Source: Thalassotalea sp. 42_200_T64
GTDB lineage: Bacteria; Pseudomonadota; Gammaproteobacteria; Enterobacterales; Alteromonadaceae
DNA length: 59,710 nucleotides
Reading direction: 5' to 3'
Assembly (NCBI GenBank): GCA_002162925.1
Contig: MABC01000026.1
Span: forward strand, 1-59,710
Part shown: positions 14,533 through 24,941 of the stretch, piece by piece
Numbering within the stretch: position 1 is the stretch's first letter
How the letters are laid out: every line of letters starts with the position of its first letter
Notes under the pieces: generated by a model
What the model was told of the DNA's origin: nothing
The model's database searches: none
Seen by the model: only the letters and a program-made list of their open reading frames with translations
Position numbers and translations under genes: made by a program

Positions 14533-15846
14533 CTATAAATACTCGTTTTTTTGTTTTATTGCCGCCTCATATACGGCTTCGGCCACTTTTTTATGTGCTT
14601 CTTTATTTAATGATGCCGGTACTAGTGCCCCATCTTTGGCCAGAGATGACAGAGTTTCAGAAACGGCTATTTTCATTGGATGGGTGATTTTCGTCACATC
14701 GGCATCTAATGTTCCCTTGAATAAACCCGGGAAGGCGAGCATGTTGTTTACTACTTTACCGCAAGTGGCAAATAGGGCACCATGTTCTAAAGCGACACTG
14801 GGTTCTATTTCAGGGTCGGGGTTGGTTAGTGCCATGATAATTTGCCCTTCACGGACCATTTCTGGTTTGATTAAGCCTTTTACTCCGGTAGTGGCTACGA
14901 CTACGTCGGCCGTTGCCATCACTTCTTCCAGGCTTAATGGTTTTCCCCCTAAACTGCGCAGCTTCTTTTGTGCCTCGATACTTAAATCACAACCAACAAC
15001 GTCTTGTACACCGTATTCAAGCAGCAAATTACAAATACCCATGCCTGCTGCCCCGAGACCAATTTGGCCAAATACGCGGTCTTTTAAATCGACATTACTT
15101 TGCTTTGTTGCCGACAATAATGCCGCTAACACCACCATGGCTGTGCCATGTTGATCATCATGGAAAACTGGCTTGTTGACGCGCTCAATTAACTCCTCTT
15201 CAATGGTAAAACACTCCGGAGCCTTAATATCTTCTAATAAAATGGCGCCAAAGGAAGGCGAAATGGCCTCGACAATTTCAATAATTTTTAACGGATCTTT
15301 TTCTTTTAATAAAATAGGTACGCCAGACAAACCGACAATTTCCGCTAAAATGGCGGCCTTACCTTCCATCACCGGCAAGCCAGCCTCTGGGCCAATATCC
15401 CCCAGGCCTAAAATTGCGGTGCCATTGGTGACAATTGCCACGGTATTTTGAATATTGGTAAAGTCTTTAATTTTGCTCGGAGTTTGCTCTATCGCCTGAC
15501 ACACTCTGGCAACACCTGGCGTATACACATCCCGTAAAATTTCCAGAGAGTCGATGCTAATGGTGGAAACCGTTTTAATTTTACCTTGTTTATGGCGATT
15601 AAACACTCGGTCGGATTTACCGGTGATGAAGGTGTCTGGTAACAAATTTATTTGTTCAAATAATTGCTCAATACTTAACACATCATCGTATTCTAGGGTG
15701 ACTTCCCAAATGGTGTCTGTATCTAAGCGGCGCACCGCATTCAAGCCTTCAACGGTTGCGCCAAACTCACCAATGACTCCCAGCACTTTTGCCATATAGC
15801 CTGGCTTATGTGGAGCTTCAACTAATAAAATTTCTACTATGCGCAT
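14533..15846 (-). CDS. Malic enzyme with N-terminal ACT domain
   Basis: This 437-residue protein starts with an ACT-type regulatory domain at about 1-80 (VEILLVEAPHKPGYMAKVLG). The malic enzyme catalytic half follows (YTPGVARVC with catalytic Tyr, GKAAILAEIVG with catalytic Lys, EDIKAPECFTIEEE and FHDDQHGTA for the metal site). The NAD(P)-binding half begins near GLGAAGMGICNLLLE. It converts malate to pyruvate and CO2 with reduction of NAD(P)+. The coenzyme cannot be settled by eye. The ACT domain suggests allosteric control by an amino acid or similar ligand. It is monocistronic and convergent with the cysteine synthase-like gene. Confidence 0.9.
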   Translation of the reverse strand: MRIVEILLVEAPHKPGYMAKVLGVIGEFGATVEGLNAVRRLDTDTIWEVTLEYDDVLSIEQLFEQINLLPDTFITGKSDRVFNRHKQGKIKTVSTISIDSLEILRDVYTPGVARVCQAIEQTPSKIKDFTNIQNTVAIVTNGTAILGLGDIGPEAGLPVMEGKAAILAEIVGLSGVPILLKEKDPLKIIEIVEAISPSFGAILLEDIKAPECFTIEEELIERVNKPVFHDDQHGTAMVVLAALLSATKQSNVDLKDRVFGQIGLGAAGMGICNLLLEYGVQDVVGCDLSIEAQKKLRSLGGKPLSLEEVMATADVVVATTGVKGLIKPEMVREGQIIMALTNPDPEIEPSVALEHGALFATCGKVVNNMLAFPGLFKGTLDADVTKITHPMKIAVSETLSSLAKDGALVPASLNKEAHKKVAEAVYEAAIKQKNEYL

Positions 15847-16011
15847 ACGTACCTCGATAACCAGTGTTATGATCTTTTAAATATGTGGGGTGATAATTAT
15901 AACGTTAACAGCTCTGACCACTGTTGACGAGTAAACTCTCAAAAAAACACGAATTAGAATGAACCTATAAATTATATCTTTAACCGATATTATGGCTATA
16001 GAACTTTGGTC

Positions 16012-19000
16012 CTATAGTTTTTCTTTTACTAAGGTCTTGGCTTTATCATAATCATAACCATCAATGGCAAGCTGCACTTGTTTTAACCAGCCATTACTGT
16101 CGATGCTTGTTAGAGCACCCCGTTGTTGCTCAAGATAATCACTAGTCTCGGTATTATAATCTTCGAGCATGTTGAGTAATTCAACCAATATCGGCTTGAT
16201 TTCAACGGTATCCAGTGTGACTTGCTTATCCTGAAAATTCTGGCTGGCAGTGTTTACCGCCAATATTTCATTTATGTCGCTGAGAACCTGCATTAAATGT
16301 CGGTCTACTTCTTCTAAGCTGTCGCTGTTGACGTGCTGGTTCTGCGCCTGTGTTTCTAACCGTTGTGCCGCCTCATATAAATCATTAGCACCTATGTTTC
16401 CGGCCAAGCCCTTTAAGCTGTGGGCCAAGCGGGTGCTTAACTCATTATCGTTACTGTTTAGTGCTTCCTTAAATGACTGGTAAAAATTCAGTTGGCCTTC
16501 ACTAAATTTTGCCAGTAACCTTAAATACAGCTTTTTATCATCCATGGTCCGGGCTAAACCTTCGCCAATATTAATATGTTCAGTTGCGCTGGGCAGTAAA
16601 ATCTCAGGTGCGGCTATAGATTCGTCTGCTGTTTCTACAACACTGTTTGATGATGCTAGTTCGTTTTCACTTTCACCCTTGTTGTTTGAAGGCTCAGCTT
16701 CGCTGGCACTTTCTTTCTTGCTATTTAATGGTTTTATCCATTTCGCCATTGTTTGAAACATCGCGGCAACATTAATGGGTTTGGGAATATGATCATTCAT
16801 GCCGGCGTCCAGAGCTTTTTCTCTGTCGCCTGCCATGGCATTGGCAGTCATCGCCAGGATCGGCAGTTTCGCAAATTCAGGGTTTTCTCTGAGTTTTTTA
16901 CTCGCCGTATAACCATCCATAATCGGCATTTGACAATCCATTAATACGCCATCAAAAAATTCGTTTTCAATCATTTCTATGGCTTCTTTACCATTGTTGG
17001 CAATGCTGCAACTGATGCCATTGTTGGTTAATAAGCCGATGATTAATTCCTGATTCACCTCATTGTCTTCTACCGCTAATATATGTGCTCCCTGCAGTTC
17101 GTTAATGGCATCTTTAGATTTATCTTTTCGAGAGTAATTATCCAATTTACTGGTACGATTATTTCCCATGGCATCCATAATGGCATCATTCAATGTCGAT
17201 GCGGTCACCGGTTTGGTTAACACTGCACTGATATTCAGTTTGTTAATTTGCAGATTGAGTTCTTCTTTGCCATAGGCGGTAACCATGAATATGGTAGGTT
17301 TGTTTTTTAACTTGAGTGTAGTTTCAATAATTTTTATCGCCTCGATGCCGTCCATGTTGGGCATTTGCCAGTCCATCAGGATTAATTGGAATGGCTGGTG
17401 TTTGTCTGCTTTGCTTAATAGTTCAATGCCTTTCGCTGCACTTTTGGCAACTTCAACCTGATAACCCAGGCTGGAAATCATTCTCGAAAAAATCTCTCTG
17501 GCATGGCTATTATCATCGACCACTAAGACATTTTTCACTTGTCGAGTTGGCGTCATTTTTCTAATTTCAGTATGCGTTTGACGGCTAAGCGTGACCGAGA
17601 ATGAGAAGGTACTGCCTTGGCCCAGCTCACTTTCCAGTTGTATCTCGCCCCCCATTAAATTTACCAGCTTTTTGGAAATTGCCAGCCCTAATCCGGTGCC
17701 GCCATGTTTGCGTGTGGTCGATGCATCGGCCTGAGTAAAAGGCTGAAACAACTTAGCTTGCTGCTCTGTGGTCATACCGATACCAGTATCTTCAATGGTA
17801 AATTTTAATTCCACGTAATCTTCGCTAATGAACTGCTGGCTGATATTCAATACCACTTCGCCATCGTCAGTGAATTTGACTGCATTGTTGGCGAGATTAA
17901 TTAATACCTGAGTCAAACGTAATGGATCACCAATTAGCGCCATAGGCAAATCTGGCTCGATATCAAACAATAATTCCAGCTGTTTTTCTTCGGCTTTAAT
18001 GCTGACAAAATTGACTAGATTTTCCAATACATCCCCAAGATTAAACTCGATAGTTTCAATATCCAGTTTTCCGGCTTCAATTTTAGAAAAATCTAAAATA
18101 TCATTAATGATGCCGAGCAAAGATTCGGCACTGCGATGCACCTTATCGATATAATTACGTTGTTTTTTATTCAGCTCGGTTGCTAATGCCAGATGCGACA
18201 TGCCAATAATGGCATTCATTGGGGTGCGAATTTCATGAGACATATTGGCGAGAAAGTCTGATTTTGCGCGGTTAGCATCTTCGGCGGTAAACTTGGCTTT
18301 CTCATAATTAAGCTCAAGTTGTTTGCGCTCGGTGATATCAATATGCACCCCAGAAATACGAGTCGGTACACCCTGTTCATCCTGTTCGGTAGTGCGACCA
18401 ATATCGAGAATCCATTTATATTGGCCATTTTTACATTTTATGCGAAATTCGTGTCTAAACTCCAGGTCGTTACCTTGAAGGTAATTCTGCATATATTGCT
18501 CAGCTTTGACGAGGTCATCAGGATGAAGCAGCTTACGCCAAGTATCTATTCCGCCTTTGACAAATGACCATTTTTCATCCTTTTCCATGATTTCGCTTGG
18601 CGCATAACCTAACATGGTTGCCCACATGGTATTAACTCGGGTATTGACCTTTTCCGGGAAAAACTCCCATAAGCCGATGCGCGCACCAAAGGTTGCCGCA
18701 TCTAATCGTTCTTCACTTTCCTTGAGTAACTTCTCTTGTTGATGACGGTCGCTGACATCACGGATAACGCCGATAAACATTTTTTGGTTATCCAGCACAG
18801 TTTCCCTGACCGACAAATCGATGGGAATGATCCGGCCATTTTTATGCTGGCCTTGTAATTCGCTGACATTCCCTACCACAGACGAAGATTTTTCGCCTTT
18901 ATAGTTTTGTAAAAATTGATCATGCTGTTGGGCAATTTCATCAGGTTGGATACGATTAATGTTGTGGCCAATCATTTCGCTAGCGCGATAACCAAACATT

Positions 19001-21159
19001 TGCTCTGCAGCAGGGCTAAATTCTTGCACTATGCCTTTGCTGTCGATAACCACAACACCGTCACCGATACTTTTCAAAATGGTTTTAGAGCGATTTTCAC
19101 TTTCGCGTAAATCCGCTTTTAATTGTACTTGCTCGGTAATATCTACCAACACGCCGTCAAAATATTGACGTTTACTTTGTTGATCAACCAAAGCCAAAGC
19201 CTTTAATACGATGACTCGGCATTCGCCATTTTTGTTGTTTAAGCGAAATCTAATGTCAACCGGCTTGTTTTCAGCGATAGCATTGTCCACTCGTTTTTCA
19301 ACTTCTGACCAGTCATCTTTATAGGCAATTGATTTAAGGGTTCGCCGCGGTTTTTTCCCTAAATAATCAGCAGCATCATAGCCGGTGATATTTTTCATTT
19401 TTTCGGTGATGAAAATAAGCGGACTCTGTTCACGCCAATTATCAAATAATTCATAACGGAATATGGTACCAGGTAAGTTGGTAATGATTGAGCGAAATTG
19501 TTGTTCGTTTGCTGACAGCTTGGCCAGTGCTTCTTCGCGCTGGCTGATATCTACTAAAGATAAACGGATCTCATCACTATTGCTTGCCGGTATTGCTGAT
19601 GCCGCGATTTGCAGTGGCTCGCCTTTGGTATTAAGAATGGTAATGTTAATATCTTTTTGATTAAGTCCTTCCACGGCTGACTGGAACAGCTGTAAGCCTG
19701 GTTTCGCACTTTCGTCCCCTGGCAGCAAATCTTGCCAGTGCAGCGATTCAAAATCTGTGCGACTATGGCCGGTGAGTTCGGCGAAAACGCTATTATGTTT
19801 ACTGAACTTGCCTGAGGTCAATATGGTGGCATTGGCCACCGGAGAATTTTCGTAAAGATCCCAAAGTTTACTTTCCCGGTCTGATAATTCCTTGGTTCTT
19901 TCCGTTACCCGAGATTCTAAATCGGTATTGGCTTTTACCAGGCGCACATTCATCCGCTTAACTATGCTCATGGCGATATTAGCCAATAACGCGGTTAACA
20001 CGATGATACTGATCAACACCGACACTATGGTAAATCTTAATTTGGTATAGCCTTGTTGTACCTCTACAAGGTCGATTTCGGTGATGATGCCAAAGCCAAT
20101 ATTGTCATTCCAACGCCAGGCGCCAAGCACCTTTTGGCCGCGATAATCGCGATAGCCATCCACACTGGCACCATCTTGATTTTGACTCACTTGTGCGGCA
20201 CTTAATATCAGTGGCAATTCGCTACTGGATGCGACATAGGGTTTTTGTGGAGTTAATAAATAGCCTGGATCACGCAGACTGACATTTAAAATACTCGACT
20301 GACCTCCTGTTAACAGACCAACAGCGGCAAGATCTTTTTCAAAACGGCTGCTGGAGATTAATAAGCCATTTTCGTCGGTAAAGTAGGTCTCTCCACTTAA
20401 GCCAACACGACCGGCCTTGGCAATATTAAATAATTCCTTAAATGGGTCGATACGTATGGTGATGGTGGCAAAGATTTCGCCGTTACTGTTTTTCATCGGG
20501 GCGGCAATAAACATGGTGGTATTATGCGCGCCTAAACCTTTTTGTAGCTGATGTAGGGGGACGTCACTTCTGATCGGCGGTATCAGCACGGTTTCACCGG
20601 CAAACACCCGGTCTAATAATTTCGGACGCTGCTGTTGAATAATGTTTATCTGCCCCAAATTAGAGTCGCGAAATGACGCATAGTTGTATCTGTCTTTGGA
20701 GATAATGAAAAAACCAAGATTGCGATATTCATCGGGCAAGTCGTTAAAGTAATCACGCAATCTGATCAGGTAAGGGTTGGCTTTTATCCGCTCCTTCGGC
20801 AGTTGTACCAATTGCTCGGCTTGAGCAATGTTTTCATCATCTTCTGACAACAAATGAATAGAGGCCACCCGCGCCTCATACCAGGTATTCAATGACGATT
20901 CTGCCGCTTCTACGACGGTAATTAAGGATTCTTTCGCCTGGGCGTTTATTTGTTGTTTTATCTGGGTTAAGCCATAGTATATGATCACCGAAATGATGAT
21001 CAAAAATAAGCCGATGGCGCCCACAACGAGTCGTTTCGATTCTGAGTTTTGTAAGATGTCGGTTAGGCTTTTTTGCGTCTGAGTACGAATTTTTTTAAGC
21101 ACAACAGCCAATAAGGCAACAAGTAAAACAACGATGGCAATGACATATTCGTTATACAT
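16012..21159 (-). CDS. Large hybrid sensor histidine kinase (Cache, PAS array, HisKA-HATPase, two REC, Hpt)
   Basis: This 1715-residue protein has a membrane segment at about 5-22, another at 43-63, a dCache-like periplasmic sensor at about 70-370 and a third helix at 374-400. Four PAS-type modules follow (about 430-545, 550-680, 690-805 and 815-945), with joining ends such as GVIRDVSDR and GVHIDITER. The HisKA domain carries the phospho-accepting His975 (SHEIRTP), and the HATPase has DTGIGM and GGTGLGLAIS. Receiver 1 has Asp1263, receiver 2 has Asp1408, and a C-terminal Hpt has His1580 (RLAHSLKGLAGN). All phosphorelay residues are present. A separate response regulator must exist elsewhere, because none is adjacent. 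Ligand unknown; Cache domains usually bind small metabolites. The gene stands alone with no operon partners. Confidence 0.92.
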   Translation of the reverse strand: MYNEYVIAIVVLLVALLAVVLKKIRTQTQKSLTDILQNSESKRLVVGAIGLFLIIISVIIYYGLTQIKQQINAQAKESLITVVEAAESSLNTWYEARVASIHLLSEDDENIAQAEQLVQLPKERIKANPYLIRLRDYFNDLPDEYRNLGFFIISKDRYNYASFRDSNLGQINIIQQQRPKLLDRVFAGETVLIPPIRSDVPLHQLQKGLGAHNTTMFIAAPMKNSNGEIFATITIRIDPFKELFNIAKAGRVGLSGETYFTDENGLLISSSRFEKDLAAVGLLTGGQSSILNVSLRDPGYLLTPQKPYVASSSELPLILSAAQVSQNQDGASVDGYRDYRGQKVLGAWRWNDNIGFGIITEIDLVEVQQGYTKLRFTIVSVLISIIVLTALLANIAMSIVKRMNVRLVKANTDLESRVTERTKELSDRESKLWDLYENSPVANATILTSGKFSKHNSVFAELTGHSRTDFESLHWQDLLPGDESAKPGLQLFQSAVEGLNQKDINITILNTKGEPLQIAASAIPASNSDEIRLSLVDISQREEALAKLSANEQQFRSIITNLPGTIFRYELFDNWREQSPLIFITEKMKNITGYDAADYLGKKPRRTLKSIAYKDDWSEVEKRVDNAIAENKPVDIRFRLNNKNGECRVIVLKALALVDQQSKRQYFDGVLVDITEQVQLKADLRESENRSKTILKSIGDGVVVIDSKGIVQEFSPAAEQMFGYRASEMIGHNINRIQPDEIAQQHDQFLQNYKGEKSSSVVGNVSELQGQHKNGRIIPIDLSVRETVLDNQKMFIGVIRDVSDRHQQEKLLKESEERLDAATFGARIGLWEFFPEKVNTRVNTMWATMLGYAPSEIMEKDEKWSFVKGGIDTWRKLLHPDDLVKAEQYMQNYLQGNDLEFRHEFRIKCKNGQYKWILDIGRTTEQDEQGVPTRISGVHIDITERKQLELNYEKAKFTAEDANRAKSDFLANMSHEIRTPMNAIIGMSHLALATELNKKQRNYIDKVHRSAESLLGIINDILDFSKIEAGKLDIETIEFNLGDVLENLVNFVSIKAEEKQLELLFDIEPDLPMALIGDPLRLTQVLINLANNAVKFTDDGEVVLNISQQFISEDYVELKFTIEDTGIGMTTEQQAKLFQPFTQADASTTRKHGGTGLGLAISKKLVNLMGGEIQLESELGQGSTFSFSVTLSRQTHTEIRKMTPTRQVKNVLVVDDNSHAREIFSRMISSLGYQVEVAKSAAKGIELLSKADKHQPFQLILMDWQMPNMDGIEAIKIIETTLKLKNKPTIFMVTAYGKEELNLQINKLNISAVLTKPVTASTLNDAIMDAMGNNRTSKLDNYSRKDKSKDAINELQGAHILAVEDNEVNQELIIGLLTNNGISCSIANNGKEAIEMIENEFFDGVLMDCQMPIMDGYTASKKLRENPEFAKLPILAMTANAMAGDREKALDAGMNDHIPKPINVAAMFQTMAKWIKPLNSKKESASEAEPSNNKGESENELASSNSVVETADESIAAPEILLPSATEHINIGEGLARTMDDKKLYLRLLAKFSEGQLNFYQSFKEALNSNDNELSTRLAHSLKGLAGNIGANDLYEAAQRLETQAQNQHVNSDSLEEVDRHLMQVLSDINEILAVNTASQNFQDKQVTLDTVEIKPILVELLNMLEDYNTETSDYLEQQRGALTSIDSNGWLKQVQLAIDGYDYDKAKTLVKEKL

Positions 21160-21379
21160 AATGTTTACTTTAGAAATCTTTAACTAATTTTCAATTAATT
21201 TAATCATAGCAGTAAGATATATAATACCAAGTCTAATAAAATTTTTCTCATTCTGCGAAATTTAAAGGCTTATAGACAAGGTAGGGTAGCCGGCAAAAAT
21301 TTAGCAAAACAGTGGCTATGCTAATATTTTTCCCCGGCTCCAACGGGATTTTTTTTTCAGATAAGTTACTAAGGATTGG
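21160..21379. other. Intergenic region with an imperfect palindrome
   Basis: Between pgi (upstream, minus strand) and the kinase start lies an imperfect hairpin: AGCCGGCAAAAATTTAGCA paired with TGCTAATATTTTTCCCCGGCT (about 21289-21339). A half-element ATACCAAGTCTAATAAA (near 21224) resembles one arm of the TTGATTAA repeat family. No gene is seen here. The hairpin may terminate pgi. Confidence 0.45.
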
Positions 21380-23029
21380 TTATTTTTTTTCTTTTACCGC
21401 CTTGTAATATTTAATCAATTCAGTGGTCGAGTTGTCATGGATTTGAGCTGATTCTGCGCCACTAAGCTCTTGTTGAATTTTATTGGCCAGGCCTTTGCCT
21501 AGTTCCACGCCCCACTGATCAAACGAACAAATCTGCAGCAAAATGCCCTGACTGAAAATTTTATGTTCATATAAAGCAATTAAACTGCCCAAAGACTTCG
21601 GCGATATTTGATCGAGTAATATGGTATTGGTGGGGCGGTTACCCTTGTGCACTTTATGTGGCGCGACTTTATCAATATATTCAGCGGTGCGACCTTTCGC
21701 TTTTAAATCTTCTCGTACTTGCTGCTCATCAACCCCGCCCATTAACGCCTCTGTTTGGGCAAAAAAGTTCGCCATTAAGGTATCGTGATGGCCTTGCACT
21801 GGCGTAACCGATTGGACCGAACCAATAAAATCGGCAGGCACTACATTGTTGCTTTGGTGCAGATACTGATAAAAAGCGTGTTGGCCATTAATGCCAATTT
21901 CACCCCAAATAGAAGGCACTGTCGGATAATCCACGTCTTCACCTTGCCAGTTCACCGATTTGCCATTACTTTCCATTTCGGCTTGTTGTAAATAGGCGGT
22001 AAGTTTATGTAGAGGCTGGTCATAGGGCAGTATGGCTTGTGATTGTGAGCCTAAAAAGGTGCAATTCCACAGACTTAATAACGCCATAATGACCGGAGCA
22101 TTTTGCTCTAATGGCGCATTTTTAAAATGCTGATCCGTTTCGTGTGCGCCTTCGAGTAATTCAATAAACTTATCAAAGCCCAAATCAATCGCTATCGGTA
22201 AGCCAATCGCCGACCACAGTGAAAAACGACCACCGACCCAATCCCACATATCAAAGATATTTTGCGGCTCGATGCCAAATTCACAGGCGTTTTTCTTATT
22301 TGCTGACACCGCGACAAAATGTTTGGCGACAGCGGTTTGATCAAAGGCAGAAGTGACTAACCATTTCATTGCGGTTTGCGCATTGGTCATGGTTTCTGTG
22401 GTAGTGAAGGTTTTACTGGAAATAATAAATAACGTTTTTTCGGGATCTAGCGGGCGTAATACATTGGCAATTTGGGTACCATCAACGTTGGATACATAAT
22501 GGACATTGACGCTTTGATCACTGTAGTGTTTCAGCGCTTCGGTGACCATTTGCGGGCCAAGGTTTGAACCACCAACACCAATATTGACCACATCGGTGAT
22601 GCGTTTGCCCGAATACCCTTTCCATTGACCCGTTCGAACTTTGTCGGTAAATGATTTAATTTGATCGAGTGCCTGATTCACTTTGTCGCTAAGGTTTTCA
22701 CCATCGAGGGTCAGCTCGGTAGTGGAGCGGTCGCGTAAAGTAACATGGAGCACACTCCTGTCTTCGGTGGTATTTATTCGTTCCCCGGCAAACATTTTTT
22801 CGCGCCACTGTTCTAATTCGCAATCGCGCGCTAAGTCAAATAACCCTTGCATGGTGTCTGCGGTGATCAGGTTTTTTGAGTAGTCAAATAAAAACGCCGG
22901 CAGTTTTAATGAAAACTCGTTAAAACGGTTATCATTGTCGCTAAACAGCGTTTTCATGTGCTGTTGCTTCATTTGTTTGGCATGAGTTTGTAAATATTTC
23001 CAACTTGCCAGAGACGTTCTTGCCGACAT
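21380..23029 (-). CDS. pgi: Glucose-6-phosphate isomerase
   Basis: This 549-residue protein matches the usual proteobacterial length. Motifs seen: NIGVGGSNLGPQM (phosphate-binding loop), ISSKTFTTTETM, the family signature region GGRFSLWSAIGLPIAI, the GINGQHAFYQYLHQ active-site segment and KAVKEKK at the C-terminus. It interconverts glucose 6-phosphate and fructose 6-phosphate in the cytoplasm. AAGGA precedes the ATG. It is divergent from the dcw cluster across a 476-bp gap, and no metabolic partner genes are adjacent. Confidence 0.96.
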   Translation of the reverse strand: MSARTSLASWKYLQTHAKQMKQQHMKTLFSDNDNRFNEFSLKLPAFLFDYSKNLITADTMQGLFDLARDCELEQWREKMFAGERINTTEDRSVLHVTLRDRSTTELTLDGENLSDKVNQALDQIKSFTDKVRTGQWKGYSGKRITDVVNIGVGGSNLGPQMVTEALKHYSDQSVNVHYVSNVDGTQIANVLRPLDPEKTLFIISSKTFTTTETMTNAQTAMKWLVTSAFDQTAVAKHFVAVSANKKNACEFGIEPQNIFDMWDWVGGRFSLWSAIGLPIAIDLGFDKFIELLEGAHETDQHFKNAPLEQNAPVIMALLSLWNCTFLGSQSQAILPYDQPLHKLTAYLQQAEMESNGKSVNWQGEDVDYPTVPSIWGEIGINGQHAFYQYLHQSNNVVPADFIGSVQSVTPVQGHHDTLMANFFAQTEALMGGVDEQQVREDLKAKGRTAEYIDKVAPHKVHKGNRPTNTILLDQISPKSLGSLIALYEHKIFSQGILLQICSFDQWGVELGKGLANKIQQELSGAESAQIHDNSTTELIKYYKAVKEKK

Positions 23030-23380
23030 TGTTAAAATCCTTGCGTGGTTGTTTGTAGGTTTGTTTTATTATTATTTGAATTTTGCTGACTTACAACATG
23101 AGTTTTAACTGAATTTAGAGTATATTCTTCTATATAGAATCAATTTATAGTAGCGTCAATATAGTTTTGCACCAATACATACCCCATAGAACACCGAATT
23201 ACCGCTATTATACCAATCCGTATAATGATCTACCCACTTAGATATTAATTTTCGCCACATAAAAATAAATTTTGGGATGACATAGTCTGCAAACTCCACA
23301 AAGTTCCACATTATAAATAACTTACAGCGAAGCCTTATTTTTTAAGGGCAGAACCAGTAGTTTTATTCATTTTTCTTTAC

Positions 23381-23410
23381 TTGACAAGGGTTGACTATTA
23401 TCACTAAACT
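23381..23410 (+). promoter_or_regulatory. Promoter of the dcw operon
   Basis: TTGACA (23381-23386) and TAAACT (23405-23410) with an 18-bp spacer lie just upstream of the MraZ boxes. A second -35-like TTGACT at 23391 could instead pair with TACATA or CATAAG. The exact pairing is uncertain. Confidence 0.5.
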
Positions 23411-23418
23411 GTACATAA

Positions 23419-23444
23419 GTGGGAAAAAGTGGGAAAAAGTGGAT
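23419..23444 (+). promoter_or_regulatory. MraZ boxes (three TGGGA-type repeats at 10-bp spacing)
   Basis: TGGGA at 23420 and 23430 and a weaker TGGAT at 23440, each followed by AAAAG-like spacers, match the known MraZ operator of TGGGN direct repeats with 5-bp spacers. Position just after the promoter fits autorepression of the dcw operon. Confidence 0.85.
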
Positions 23445-23505
23445 CTTTTGACTGTCGTATAAAAATTGAACAGTTTAAATCGAGCCACAAAAAATAACAA
23501 AAACT

Positions 23506-23964
23506 ATGTTTAGAGGCGCAAACAACCTTACCTTAGACAGCAAGAATCGGATCACGATACCAACCAGGTACCGTGAGACTTTGTTTGCCGATTTCGATGG
23601 TAAAATGGTTTGCACCTTGCACACGGAAAGTCGTTGTTTACTCCTTTACCCGTTACCCGAATGGGAAGAATTAGAACTAAAGTTGAGTCGTTTGTCTGAT
23701 ATGAACCCAAGCGAGCGGATGATCAAACGTATCTTGCTGGGTAATGCCACCGAATGTGAACTCGACAAAAATGGCCGTTTGTTATTAAACGGTGTTCTTC
23801 GTCAGCACGCCAACCTGGATAAAAATATCATGCTGGTTGGATTATTTAATAAGTTTGAAATTTGGAACGAGGCCGATTGGCAGGCACAGATGCAACAAGG
23901 CATCAGTGATAACCAAAATGGCAAAATTGAACCAACCGAACGTTTACTCGATTTATCACTGTAA
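23506..23964 (+). CDS. mraZ: Transcriptional regulator MraZ
   Basis: This 152-residue protein has two AbrB/SpoVT-like swapped-hairpin halves: one near residues 4-30 ([19 protein letters not shown]) and one near 80-105 ([19 protein letters not shown]). It is the first gene of the dcw cluster and binds the TGGG repeats upstream, repressing its own operon. The start codon follows the boxes by about 60 bp. It is followed after 4 bp by rsmH, the universal order. Confidence 0.96.
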   Translation: MFRGANNLTLDSKNRITIPTRYRETLFADFDGKMVCTLHTESRCLLLYPLPEWEELELKLSRLSDMNPSERMIKRILLGNATECELDKNGRLLLNGVLRQHANLDKNIMLVGLFNKFEIWNEADWQAQMQQGISDNQNGKIEPTERLLDLSL

Positions 23965-23968
23965 CATT

Positions 23969-24913
23969 ATGACGACAGAATTTTCACACATATCGGTACT
24001 TCTGCAAGAAGCCGTAGACGGGTTAGAGATTAAGGCCGATGGCACTTATATCGACTGTACTTTTGGCCGCGGCGGCCATTCTAACTTAATTTTGAACACG
24101 CTAGGCGACAACGGTCGCTTAATCGCCATTGATAGGGATCCGTCAGCAATAGCGTCTGCGCTAAGATTTGCTGACGACCCTCGCTTCTCTATCGTCCACA
24201 ATGGTTTCGCCAATCTCGCCGAAATAGCCAGCGAGCTGGATGTCAACGATAAGGTGGATGGCATCTTACTCGATCTTGGGGTTTCATCGCCGCAACTGGA
24301 CGACGCCAGCCGTGGTTTCAGCTTTATGAAAGATGGCCCGCTGGATATGCGCATGGATACCAGCAAAGGGCAAACGGCGGCTCAATGGTTAATGACTGCC
24401 GATGTAGAAGACATTACCTGGGTGTTGAGAACTTTCGGTGAAGAAAAGCACGCCTGGCGTATCGCTAATGCCATTGTTGATGCTCGCACAGAAGAAGAGT
24501 TAACCAGCACAGGTCAGTTAGCGAAAATTATTAAAATTGCCGCACCACAACGCGAAATTAAAAAACATCCGGCTACGCGCAGCTTTCAAGCCATTCGCAT
24601 GTACATTAATTCTGAGCTTGAACAAATTGAAAAGGTGTTAGTGGCAGCCTTAGACGTACTAAAAGAAGATGGTCGTTTAGTGGTGATCAGTTTTCATTCA
24701 TTAGAAGATAGATTAGTAAAACAGTTTATGAAAAAGCATAGCCAGGGCAAAAAAGTTCCGCGTGGCATGCCAATTCTCGAAGTCGAAATTCAAAAGGGTA
24801 AGAAGCTTGCTCTGATAGGTAAAAAGCTAAAACCGAGTACAACAGAAGTGACTGAAAATGTACGTTCACGTAGTTCAGTATTACGGGTAGCGTTGCGTTT
24901 AGCCAAGGATTAG
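23969..24913 (+). CDS. rsmH: 16S rRNA (cytosine-1402-N4)-methyltransferase RsmH
   Basis: The start is set at the ATG 4 bp after mraZ, giving 314 residues beginning [19 protein letters not shown], the usual N-terminus of the family. The reading frame is open upstream, but that is mraZ coding sequence. The SAM-binding motif is [10 protein letters not shown], and [18 protein letters not shown] and [16 protein letters not shown] are family hallmarks. It methylates C1402 N4 in the ribosomal P site. Second gene of the dcw operon. Confidence 0.95.
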   Translation: MTTEFSHISVLLQEAVDGLEIKADGTYIDCTFGRGGHSNLILNTLGDNGRLIAIDRDPSAIASALRFADDPRFSIVHNGFANLAEIASELDVNDKVDGILLDLGVSSPQLDDASRGFSFMKDGPLDMRMDTSKGQTAAQWLMTADVEDITWVLRTFGEEKHAWRIANAIVDARTEEELTSTGQLAKIIKIAAPQREIKKHPATRSFQAIRMYINSELEQIEKVLVAALDVLKEDGRLVVISFHSLEDRLVKQFMKKHSQGKKVPRGMPILEVEIQKGKKLALIGKKLKPSTTEVTENVRSRSSVLRVALRLAKD

Positions 24914-24941
24914 CCATGTTAGAGCTTGACAGGAATTAACA

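Larger units (their letters stand above)
23030..23505. other. Divergent regulatory region between pgi and the dcw cluster
   Basis: This 476-bp region contains the mraZ promoter and MraZ boxes near its right end. A TATACCAATCCGTATAATG element (near 23211) resembles the dispersed TACCAA repeats seen elsewhere. The remainder is AT-rich and I see no ORF or RNA gene in it. Confidence 0.5.

Noticed and set aside
14504-15154. 216-codon plus-strand frame
   Set aside because: It is antisense to the malic enzyme gene, whose catalytic motifs are intact on the other strand.
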